From Comamonas sp. lk (GTDB taxonomy: Bacteria; Pseudomonadota; Gammaproteobacteria; Burkholderiales; Burkholderiaceae_C), in assembly GCA_945865425.1 (NCBI GenBank), contig CAMBFN010000007.1, positions 1 to 32,884 of the forward strand: DNA of 32,884 nucleotides. Reading direction: 5' to 3'. This document shows positions 10,537-19,086 of the stretch, in pieces; position 1 is the first letter of the stretch, and the number at the start of each line of letters is the position of its first letter. The position numbers and the translations under genes are program-made. The notes beneath the pieces were generated by a model, which saw nothing but the letters and a program-made list of their open reading frames with translations, was not told the origin of the DNA and made no database searches.

Positions 10537-12324
10537 CTACAGGTCTTCAGAACCCAGCAGCATTTCGGTAATGCCCTTGCCCGCTTGAACCATGGGGAAG
10601 ACGTTTTCGGTCGGGTCGGTACGAAAATCCATGAACACAGTGCGATCCTTCAGGCGCCGTGCCTCGCGCAAAGCAGGCTCCACGTCTTGTGGGCGCTCAA
10701 TCAGCATCCCCACATGACCGTAGGCCTCGGCAAGTTTCACGAAATTGGGCAGGGCATCCATATAGCTATGGCTATAGCGGCCTTCATACTCCACCTCTTG
10801 CCACTGGCGCACCATACCTAAATAGCGGTTGTTCAAAGAGACGATTTTGATAGGCGTGTTGTATTGCAAACAGGTTGAAAGCTCCTGAATACACATCTGC
10901 ACCGAGCCCTCACCCGTAATACAAAACACCTCGCTCTCGGGTTTGGCCAGCTTAATGCCCATAGCGTAAGGAATACCCACTCCCATAGTGCCCAGACCAC
11001 CCGAATTAATCCAGCGCCGGGGCTGGTCAAAGCGGTAATACTGCGCCGCCCACATCTGGTGCTGCCCGACATCGGAGGTAATGTAGGTATCGCCATCCTT
11101 GGTCATATTCCACAGGGTCTCGACCACAAACTGAGGTTTGATCACATCGCCTTTGCCGTGGTCGTATTTCAAGCACTGGCGCGCGCGCCAGCCTTCAATC
11201 GTGTCCCACCACGCGCCCAGCGCGTTGGCCTCGGGCTTGAGCGTGCTCTCCCGAATCATTGCGATCAGTTCGTTCAACACTTCCTTGACATCACCAACGA
11301 TGGGGATGTCCACCTTCACGCGCTTGGAAATGCTGGATGGATCAATATCGATATGGATGATCTTGCGCTCGTTTTGCGCGAAATGCTTGGGGTTGCCGAT
11401 CACTCGGTCGTCAAAGCGAGCGCCAACTGCCAACAACACATCGCAGTTTTGCATAGCATTGTTCGCTTCAATCGTCCCATGCATCCCCAGCATGCCCAGA
11501 AACTTACGGTCCGACGCCGGGTAAGCGCCCAAACCCATCAGGGTATTGGTGCAAGGGTAGCCCAGCATATCTACCAGGGTTCGCAATTGGACCGAGGCAT
11601 CACTGAGCAACACGCCGCCGCCAGTGTAAATATAGGGACGCTTGGCCGCGATTAAGAGCTGCAAGGCTTTACGTATCTGCCCGCCGTGGCCCTTTCGCAC
11701 CGGGTTATAGGAGCGCATTTCTACACTGGCCGGGTAGCCTTTGTAGGGAACTTTTTTGAAGGACACATCCTTGGGAATATCGACCACGACCGGGCCGGGA
11801 CGGCCACTGCGCGCAATATGAAAAGCCTTTTTCATGACGTCAGCCATATCGCGGGCATCTTTGACCAAAAAATTGTGCTTCACAATGGGGCGTGTGATGC
11901 CCACGGTATCGCACTCCTGGAAAGCGTCCAGACCGATGGCATGGGTTGGCACCTGGCCGGTGATGATTACCATCGGAATACTGTCCATGTAGGCGGTGGC
12001 AATGCCAGTGACCGCATTGGTGACGCCCGGCCCAGACGTCACCAAAGCCACGCCGACCTCACCGGTCGCTCTGGCATAGCCGTCAGCGGCGTGCACCGCC
12101 GCCTGCTCATGACGCACTAGCACGTGTTGAATCGTGTTTTGCTTGTAAAACGCGTCGTAAATATGAAGTACCGCGCCGCCCGGATAGCCCCAAATGTACT
12201 GGACATTCTCGGCCTGAAGGGCCTTGATCAAAATCTCAGCGCCGCGCAATTCAGGGACGATAGCGGATTTAGGATTCGCTGCGGCAGCGGCAGCAGAGGC
12301 CAATTCGGCCTTGGATATTTCCAT
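10537..12324 (-). CDS. ilvI: Acetolactate synthase large (catalytic) subunit
   Basis: ThDP-enzyme motifs: GGAVLHIYDAFYKQNTIQHVLVRHEQAAVHAADGYARATG and GEGSVQMCIQELSTCLQYNTPIKIVSLNNRYLGMVRQWQ. Start taken at MEISKAELAS. Confidence 0.97.
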   Translation of the reverse strand: MEISKAELASAAAAAANPKSAIVPELRGAEILIKALQAENVQYIWGYPGGAVLHIYDAFYKQNTIQHVLVRHEQAAVHAADGYARATGEVGVALVTSGPGVTNAVTGIATAYMDSIPMVIITGQVPTHAIGLDAFQECDTVGITRPIVKHNFLVKDARDMADVMKKAFHIARSGRPGPVVVDIPKDVSFKKVPYKGYPASVEMRSYNPVRKGHGGQIRKALQLLIAAKRPYIYTGGGVLLSDASVQLRTLVDMLGYPCTNTLMGLGAYPASDRKFLGMLGMHGTIEANNAMQNCDVLLAVGARFDDRVIGNPKHFAQNERKIIHIDIDPSSISKRVKVDIPIVGDVKEVLNELIAMIRESTLKPEANALGAWWDTIEGWRARQCLKYDHGKGDVIKPQFVVETLWNMTKDGDTYITSDVGQHQMWAAQYYRFDQPRRWINSGGLGTMGVGIPYAMGIKLAKPESEVFCITGEGSVQMCIQELSTCLQYNTPIKIVSLNNRYLGMVRQWQEVEYEGRYSHSYMDALPNFVKLAEAYGHVGMLIERPQDVEPALREARRLKDRTVFMDFRTDPTENVFPMVQAGKGITEMLLGSEDL

Positions 12325-12614
12325 GATGAACCTTTGCGAATTTCTCTGACGAAACACCTTGGGTGCCCCTTCGTAAACACTTTTGGTGCCTCGTCGGGAC
12401 TTAAGATTTTGACCATGGACGCATTGAATGCTGCGCCGGACCAGAACCCGTTTGCTTTTTGAACGAAAGACGCATTATGGCATCAATCATGAGTCGCACT
12501 GGGCCGACAAATCCAGAGCACTGCCGCGGTGCGATAATTTGCGTACGCTTATGAGATTTACCTGCAAGCAAACGACCCCACCAGCGCCTTGCTGGCGCTC
12601 GCATTGGAGGTCTT

Positions 12615-13181
12615 TTGGCAACTGAACGCGAGCTCGATGCGTTCTTACGTGGCGTTGAGAAGCGGGCGTTTAAGCGGACTTTTTACCATGTACGCAACGA
12701 AGAGTCCGCGCTCGATATCGTGCAGGACAGCATGATGAAACTTGCCGAGCACTATGGGCACAAATTGTCTGAGGAACTGCCCATGCTGTTCCAGCGGATT
12801 CTGAGCAATGCCACCTTGGACTGGTTCCGCCGCCAAAAGACCCGTAACGCGCTTTTCACCCCCTTAGGCGACTTTGACAGCACAATGGGCGACGGCGAAT
12901 TCGACGTTTTGGAGGCTTTGCTCTCAAATTCTTACAATCCCCATCAGGAAAGCAGCCAGTCACAGGCCGAGCGCGCCCAAACTTTGCACGCGATAGAGTT
13001 GGAGATTCAAAATCTACCCACACGTCAACGGGAGGCCTTCCTGATGCGTTACTGGGAGGAACTGGATCTGGCGGAAACCGCCTCCGCCATGGGTTGCTCT
13101 CAGGGGAGCGTCAAGACGCACTGTTCCCGGGCAGTACGTGCATTGGCTAAAGCTTTACGATTAAAGGGGATTAATCCATGA
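12615..13181 (+). CDS. ECF-type RNA polymerase sigma factor (RpoE-like)
   Basis: Region 2 (AFKRTFYHVRNEESALDIVQDSMMKLAEHYG) and region 4 (LPTRQREAFLMRYWEELDLAETASAMGCSQGSVKTHCSRAVRALAKAL). TTG start preceded by GGAGG at 12606-12610. Confidence 0.93.
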   Translation: MATERELDAFLRGVEKRAFKRTFYHVRNEESALDIVQDSMMKLAEHYGHKLSEELPMLFQRILSNATLDWFRRQKTRNALFTPLGDFDSTMGDGEFDVLEALLSNSYNPHQESSQSQAERAQTLHAIELEIQNLPTRQREAFLMRYWEELDLAETASAMGCSQGSVKTHCSRAVRALAKALRLKGINP

Positions 13182-13612
13182 AAATATTCACTGAGTCGAC
13201 CAATACCGTTGGCCCTACCGAGGCGCACTTCGGCGCCCGGATCGCCGCTCGCCTGGAGGAGGGTTCGCTGGATCTACCCCGCAGTATCAGCGAACGTCTG
13301 CGTGCGGGTCGGATGCAAGCGCTAGCAAAACGTCGCATCACCGAGATCCAGTTAGCGCCTGCGCTAGCCGGTGCGCAAAATACGACAGGATCCAAGCGCG
13401 CACACCCGCCGGGTTTTTGGACCCGTGCCTCCGCCCTTTTGCCATTTCTGGCCCTGGTCCTGGGTTTAGTGACTATCGCAGCGCTGCAAGATCAGGAACG
13501 GGCCTACGAATTGGCTGAGGTCGATGCAGAGTTGCTCACAGCCGATTTGCCGCCGACCGCCTACACCGATCCCGGCTTTTTGCAGTACCTGAAAAAGGCT
13601 GCGCAGGAATAG
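13178..13612 (+). CDS. DUF3619-like single-transmembrane protein; candidate anti-sigma factor
   Basis: ATG overlaps the sigma-factor stop (ATGA). About 85 aa of soluble N-terminus, then one hydrophobic segment (ASALLPFLALVLGLVTIAAL), then a short C-terminal tail. Family name from memory. Confidence 0.75.
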   Translation: MKIFTESTNTVGPTEAHFGARIAARLEEGSLDLPRSISERLRAGRMQALAKRRITEIQLAPALAGAQNTTGSKRAHPPGFWTRASALLPFLALVLGLVTIAALQDQERAYELAEVDAELLTADLPPTAYTDPGFLQYLKKAAQE

Positions 13613-13633
13613 AATCGGGGACTAAACGTCCCC

Positions 13634-14263
13634 ATGCACTTTTTGGCACACTTTAAATCTTCATTGCTGGCTCGGCTAGGCGCCTATGCGCTGATTTTGC
13701 TTACAGGCCTAGCTGCCGCACAAGCTGTAAACAATGGGGCAGTGGTTAGCGGAACGGTCATTACTGACTCAGAACCGCTCTGGGAACAGCTTAGTGCCGA
13801 TGAGCAACAGTCACTCCTGCCGCTGGCTTCGATTTGGAGCAGTCTTTCCCAAGCCCACCGGCGCAAATGGCTGGCACTGGCCAAAAATTATGCCGCTATG
13901 GGCGAAGCGGACAGAGAAAAGTTGCAAAGCCGGATGGCCGAATGGTCCTCCTTGAAGCCCAAAGAGAGGGAACAGGCCCGCTTGAATTTTGCGCAGACCA
14001 AGAAGCTTCCGCCCGATGCCCGCGCAGCCACTTGGGAAGCTTACCAAGCACTTTCCGAAGAGGAACGGCGCGTTTTGCTGGACAAGGCCCCGAAAAAGCC
14101 TAGCGGCGCGGCTATTGCGGCCAAGCCTGTCGCACCTCGCAAAATGGCAGAAGTACCGGTGACCCGCAAAACTCCCGAGCAGGTGAAGGCTTCGTCCAAT
14201 CCGCGGCCCGCGATTGACCGCTACACCTTGCTTCCAAAAAAGGACAGCGCGGCGTCGAACTAA
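13634..14263 (+). CDS. DUF3106-like exported protein with repeated W-L-x-R helices
   Basis: N-terminal signal-like segment (LLARLGAYALILLTGLAAAQA), then repeats: LWEQLSADEQQSLLPLASIWSSLSQAHRRKWLALAKNYAAMGEADREKLQSRMAEWSSLKPKERE. Family name from memory. Confidence 0.78.
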   Translation: MHFLAHFKSSLLARLGAYALILLTGLAAAQAVNNGAVVSGTVITDSEPLWEQLSADEQQSLLPLASIWSSLSQAHRRKWLALAKNYAAMGEADREKLQSRMAEWSSLKPKEREQARLNFAQTKKLPPDARAATWEAYQALSEEERRVLLDKAPKKPSGAAIAAKPVAPRKMAEVPVTRKTPEQVKASSNPRPAIDRYTLLPKKDSAASN

Positions 14264-14377
14264 TGCTTTTGCAGCGCATGCCTGCATAGCGCGGCGTCCA
14301 CGCGACACCAGCAAAATACGCAGATTTCAAGCAATGCCTTTAACAAGACCTGGTCTTACCCCTTTAGCACCCACCTG

Positions 14378-14914
14378 ATGTCTGACCCTACTACCCTGGA
14401 AAACCCTGCCGACCCGACGCCCGGCCTGTGGCGGCGCATGGCTTGCTGGTTCTACGAAGGCATGCTGCTTTTTGGTGTCGTGTTTATCGCAGGCTACCTG
14501 TTTGGCACACTGACCCAGACGCGCAATGCGATGGACAACCGGACCGCTCTACAGGGTTTTTTATTTTTGGCCCTGAGTGCCTACTTCGTCATTTTCTGGA
14601 CCCGCGGGCAAACACTGGCCATGAAGACTTGGCATATCCGGGTCGTCGATGCGCAGGGCGTACTGATTTCCCGCCGTCGGGCCTTACTGCGTTATGCGCT
14701 GTCCTGGGTGTGGGTACTGCCGCCTTTGGCCCTGGCCTGGGCAGCGGCTTTGCCAGCGGGCGCGCAAGTACTGGTATTTCTGCTCTGGGTTACAGCCTGG
14801 GCCGGTAGCAGCGGGCTGGCGCCACAAAGGCAATTTTGGCATGACATACTAGCCGGCACACGGCTGGTTCATTACCAGCCGCCTGAGCCAGCAGGCAAGG
14901 GCTTAAGTCGTTAA
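14378..14914 (+). CDS. RDD family membrane protein
   Basis: Several hydrophobic helices, with GLWRRMACWFYEGMLLFGVVF and QTLAMKTWHIRVVDAQG typical of RDD proteins. Confidence 0.85.
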   Translation: MSDPTTLENPADPTPGLWRRMACWFYEGMLLFGVVFIAGYLFGTLTQTRNAMDNRTALQGFLFLALSAYFVIFWTRGQTLAMKTWHIRVVDAQGVLISRRRALLRYALSWVWVLPPLALAWAAALPAGAQVLVFLLWVTAWAGSSGLAPQRQFWHDILAGTRLVHYQPPEPAGKGLSR

Positions 14915-14936
14915 GCCCGTTCGAATACAAACCTGA

Positions 14937-15290
<354 letters not shown>

Positions 15291-15303
15291 TTAAAAAGCG
15301 GAT

Positions 15304-16980
15304 TCATGCGCGAAAGCGATTGGTAATAGGATAACGCCAATCTTTACCGAAGCTGCGGTGACTGACCCGAATTCCCGGAGGCGCCTGGCGGCGCTTGTAT
15401 TCGTTAATCTGAATCAGCCGGGTAACGCGCTCCACGTCGGTAGCGCTGTAGCCAGCGGCCACGATGTCGGCGATGCTTTGGTCGTTCTCCATATAGCGCT
15501 CAATAATGGCGTCCAACACTTCGTAGGGCGGCAAGCTGTCCTGGTCGGTTTGTTCGGGTCTTAGCTCGGCACTCGGTGGCCTGGTGATGATACGTTCGGG
15601 AATAGGCTCCTGGCCCGTGCCGTAGGGGTCATGTCGATTGCGCCAGCGCGCCATGGCGAAGACTCTCATCTTGGGCAAGTCCTTGATCACGGCAAAACCT
15701 CCGGCCATATCTCCGTACAGTGTGCAATAGCCGGTGGCCATTTCGGACTTGTTACCCGTGGTCAGCACCATGGAGCCAAACTTATTGCTCAAGGCCATCA
15801 GCAAGGTACCGCGTATGCGGGCCTGGATGTTTTCTTCGGTGCTATCTTCAGCACGGTCTAAGAATTCGCCAGCTAGCGAAGCTTTGAAGGCCTCAAACTC
15901 TGGTCGTATGGAAATTTCGTCGTATCGCACGCCCATGCGAGCAGCCATGTCGCGCGCATCTAACCAGCTGATGTCCGCGGTATAGGGCGAGGGCATCATG
16001 ACCGCACGCACCCTATCGGCACCCAGTGCATCGACCGCAATAGCCAGTACCAGCGCCGAGTCGATCCCGCCCGACAGGCCCAGCAAAACGCCAGGGAAAC
16101 GGTTTTTTCCGACGTAATCGCGAACGCCCAAAACCAATGCATCCCACAAATCGGCCTCTTGCGACCGCTGCGACTCGGTGGTAGCTGTCCAAGCAGAAGG
16201 TGGCGCAATAGACTCGAGTGCGCAAGCGAACAAGGATTCCTGGAAACTGGCGGCCCGGCCTTGTACCTGACCGAGTGCGTCCAATACAAATGAACGCCCC
16301 TCAAACACCAGTTCATCCTGTCCGCCCACCAGATGCGCATAGACCAGCGGCAAATCGGTGGAGCGGCAGCGCTCGGCCATGGCCCGTTCACGCTGATAGC
16401 CCTTGCCCAAATGAAAGGGCGAGGCATTAATCACGGCCAGAAGCTGCGCCCCCGCCGCCTTGGCCGCTAGGGCTGGGCCTTCGAACCAGGCGTCTTCACA
16501 AATCAGCAGGCCTACACGCACCAAAGCATGCGAAGGACCGGCCTCAAACACACAGGTCTTGCTGCCGGGAGCAAAGTAACGGCGCTCGTCAAACACTTGG
16601 TAGTTGGGTAGCTCCTGCTTGGCATAGGTGGCCACCACCTGCCCCTCACGCAACACGCTAGCGCAGTTAAAACGCTGGGTGATGGAAACTGCCGTGCCCC
16701 GCTGGTCGGCGCCTTGAGGATGCCCCACTACCACACACATGTCTTGAAGACCCGCTAACTGTGCGGCCAGCGATTTCAAGGCATCATCGCAGGCCAACAT
16801 AAATGCGGGGCGCAAATACAGGTCTTCGGCGGCATAGCCGCACAGCGACAATTCGGGCGTCAGCAATAAACGGGCGCCTTGCGCATGGGCCTGATGTGCC
16901 GCGTCGAGTATTTTTTGCGCGTTGCCGCCAAGGTCACCTACGATGAAATTGAGTTGGGCAACGCAAATTTTGAGAGTCAT
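15304..16980 (-). CDS. nadE: NAD+ synthase (glutamine-hydrolysing)
   Basis: N-terminal carbon-nitrogen hydrolase domain (LLLTPELSLCGYAAEDL, VGLLICEDAWFE) plus a C-terminal NAD synthase domain with P-loop GLSGGIDSALVLAIAVDALG. Confidence 0.95.
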   Translation of the reverse strand: MTLKICVAQLNFIVGDLGGNAQKILDAAHQAHAQGARLLLTPELSLCGYAAEDLYLRPAFMLACDDALKSLAAQLAGLQDMCVVVGHPQGADQRGTAVSITQRFNCASVLREGQVVATYAKQELPNYQVFDERRYFAPGSKTCVFEAGPSHALVRVGLLICEDAWFEGPALAAKAAGAQLLAVINASPFHLGKGYQRERAMAERCRSTDLPLVYAHLVGGQDELVFEGRSFVLDALGQVQGRAASFQESLFACALESIAPPSAWTATTESQRSQEADLWDALVLGVRDYVGKNRFPGVLLGLSGGIDSALVLAIAVDALGADRVRAVMMPSPYTADISWLDARDMAARMGVRYDEISIRPEFEAFKASLAGEFLDRAEDSTEENIQARIRGTLLMALSNKFGSMVLTTGNKSEMATGYCTLYGDMAGGFAVIKDLPKMRVFAMARWRNRHDPYGTGQEPIPERIITRPPSAELRPEQTDQDSLPPYEVLDAIIERYMENDQSIADIVAAGYSATDVERVTRLIQINEYKRRQAPPGIRVSHRSFGKDWRYPITNRFRA

Positions 16981-17053
16981 GTACGAATGCTTATGAAAAC
17001 AGCGGCACGGCCCGGGCCATCAGGCGCCGTCCCGGCCTTCCTTAGGGGTCTGC

Positions 17054-18244
17054 ATGGGCCGCAATGATTATGTCACCCGGGTGCACGAGTCCGTCTGCGC
17101 CATCGACGCCGCGCTCTGGGATGCCTTGTTGGCCGATCACGCCGATGCCAGCCCATTTATGCGCCACGCCTACCTCGCAGCGTTGGAGCGAAGCGCCAGC
17201 GCCTGCCCGGCCACCGGATGGCAGCCGGTTTGCATCAGCTTGGAGAGCGACGGCGCCTTGCTTGGCGCCTGCATGGTTTACGAAAAAGACCATTCCTATG
17301 GCGAATATGTGTTTGACTGGGCCTGGGCCAATGCCTATCAACAGCACGGGCTGGCCTACTACCCCAAAGCCACGGTAGCGGTACCCTTCACGCCGGTCCC
17401 CGGGGCGCGTTTGCTGGCCAGCGATGCGGCAGCGCGACAAGCACTCATTGCAGCTTTGATAGCCTACAGCCAGGATAGGGGGATGTCCTCGCTGCATTTG
17501 TTATTCGTTTCTCCACAGGATGCCCAAGCCTGCGCAGATAGCGGCATGATGCTGCGCCACACGGTGCAATTCCACTGGACCAATACCAGGCCCGGATTCG
17601 CCAACTTTGACGCTTTTTTGGCCAGCCTGGCACAGGACAAGCGAAAAAAAATCCGCCAGGAACGACGCAAAGTGCTCGACGCCGGCGTGCAATTTCGCTG
17701 GGCCCAGGGGTCCGACATCCGTGATGCCGACTGGGATTTTTTCTATCGCTGCTACGAGCTTACCTACTTGGAACACGGCAATGCGCCCTACCTTAGCCGC
17801 GCTTTCTTTACCGCTATGCAGCGTGATATGCCGGAAAACTGGCTATTGTTTATAGCCGAGCGCGCAGGCCAGCCTATCGCAAGCAGCCTGATCGGGCTGA
17901 GCAGCGCCAATTCGGATGACGCCCAGCCGCGCGTCGCCTATGGGCGCTACTGGGGAGCGCTGGAGCGCGTGGATTGCTTGCACTTCGAGGCCTGCTATTA
18001 CCAGCCCCTGCAATGGTGCATAGACCACGGCTACGCGCGATTTGAAGGCGGCGCGCAGGGCGAACACAAAATGGCGCGCGCCCTGATGCCGGTGAAAACT
18101 AGCAGTGCCCATTGGCTGGCGCACCCGGCATTTGCCGATGCCGTAGCACGCTTTTTAGAACGCGAAGGTGAGGGCATTCAACAGTACATGGGGCAGCTGC
18201 AACAGCGATCGCCATTTAAGGGCATGCCCGCAGAACCTCAATAA
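17054..18244 (+). CDS. GNAT/FemAB-like N-acyltransferase (COG3146/DUF482-type)
   Basis: SPFMRHAYLAALERS, YGEYVFDWAWANAYQQHGLAYYPK, FEGGAQGEHKMARALMPVKTSSAHW: conserved blocks of the DUF482/peptidogalycan family. Confidence 0.85.
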   Translation: MGRNDYVTRVHESVCAIDAALWDALLADHADASPFMRHAYLAALERSASACPATGWQPVCISLESDGALLGACMVYEKDHSYGEYVFDWAWANAYQQHGLAYYPKATVAVPFTPVPGARLLASDAAARQALIAALIAYSQDRGMSSLHLLFVSPQDAQACADSGMMLRHTVQFHWTNTRPGFANFDAFLASLAQDKRKKIRQERRKVLDAGVQFRWAQGSDIRDADWDFFYRCYELTYLEHGNAPYLSRAFFTAMQRDMPENWLLFIAERAGQPIASSLIGLSSANSDDAQPRVAYGRYWGALERVDCLHFEACYYQPLQWCIDHGYARFEGGAQGEHKMARALMPVKTSSAHWLAHPAFADAVARFLEREGEGIQQYMGQLQQRSPFKGMPAEPQ

Positions 18245-18313
18245 GCAGTGGCATCGAACCAGCTACAAGCACTGCGAGACCCCAATCGGGCCACAGGATG
18301 CTCGCCTTGCTGC

Positions 18314-18853
18314 TTAAACGGCCTGCTCTTTTTGGTAACTGGCTATGCCTTCGGAAATTTCTTGGTGCGCTGCCTCGGGCCCTTCCCAGCCCAAAATTTT
18401 CACCCATTTGCCCTCCTCCAGGTCTTTGTAATGCTCAAAGAAATGGGCGATGGTTTTCAAGCGCAGCGGGTTCAGGTCAGCAGGCTTTTGCCATTGGGTA
18501 TAGAGCGACAAGATTTTATCGACAGGCACGGCCAGTACCTTGCCATCCATACCCGCCTCGTCTTCCATTTTTAGGATGCCGATGGCGCGGCAAGTTACCA
18601 CCACGCCCGGGATCAAGGGCACCGGCGTAATGACCAGCACATCGACCGGATCGCCATCGCCGGAGATGGTCTTGGGCACATAGCCGTAATTGGTCGGGTA
18701 GTGCATCGCCGTACTCATGAAGCGGTCCACAAAGATCGCCCCGGTTTCCTTGTTAACTTCGTATTTCACAGGGTCTGCGTTCATCGGTATTTCGATGATC
18801 ACATTGAATTCTTTGGGTGCGTTTTTTCCGGGGGTGACTTTGTCAAGGGACAT
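18314..18853 (-). CDS. ppa: Inorganic pyrophosphatase, soluble family I
   Basis: [60 protein letters not shown], including the family I PPase signature DGDPVDVLV. Confidence 0.97.
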   Translation of the reverse strand: MSLDKVTPGKNAPKEFNVIIEIPMNADPVKYEVNKETGAIFVDRFMSTAMHYPTNYGYVPKTISGDGDPVDVLVITPVPLIPGVVVTCRAIGILKMEDEAGMDGKVLAVPVDKILSLYTQWQKPADLNPLRLKTIAHFFEHYKDLEEGKWVKILGWEGPEAAHQEISEGIASYQKEQAV

Positions 18854-19086
18854 AAATAGCTCGTGAAGTGAAAGTGAGTGAAGACCGATATGTATCAGTA
18901 TTAACCCTGATTTTACTGACTTGGCCCTTGCGAAGCCCGATAAAGCGCACTTTTGCAGCTACAGTTGCGCGGGTTGGCCAATCAGCTTCCCGACTATTGC
19001 AGTTCGAGAGCATGAGGAAGCAACGCAGCGGGAGTACCGCCAGCGTTACTCCTTTGTTCGCGAAACATGCTAGTTTGGAGATTTTT

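Noticed and set aside
11059-12120. Plus-strand ORFs of 198, 128 and 144 aa
   Set aside because: Antisense to ilvI, which has unambiguous ThDP-enzyme motifs.
17440-17480. Sequence resembling short GCTATCAA/GCTGC repeats scattered in some Comamonadaceae genomes
   Set aside because: It lies within a well-conserved coding frame and only one degenerate copy was noticed, so a repeat element is not supported.
18868-19086. In-frame N-terminal extension of hppA
   Set aside because: Not similar to HppA and lacking the family hydrophobic N-terminus. The ATG at 19087 has a good GGAG spacing and the expected [15 protein letters not shown] start.
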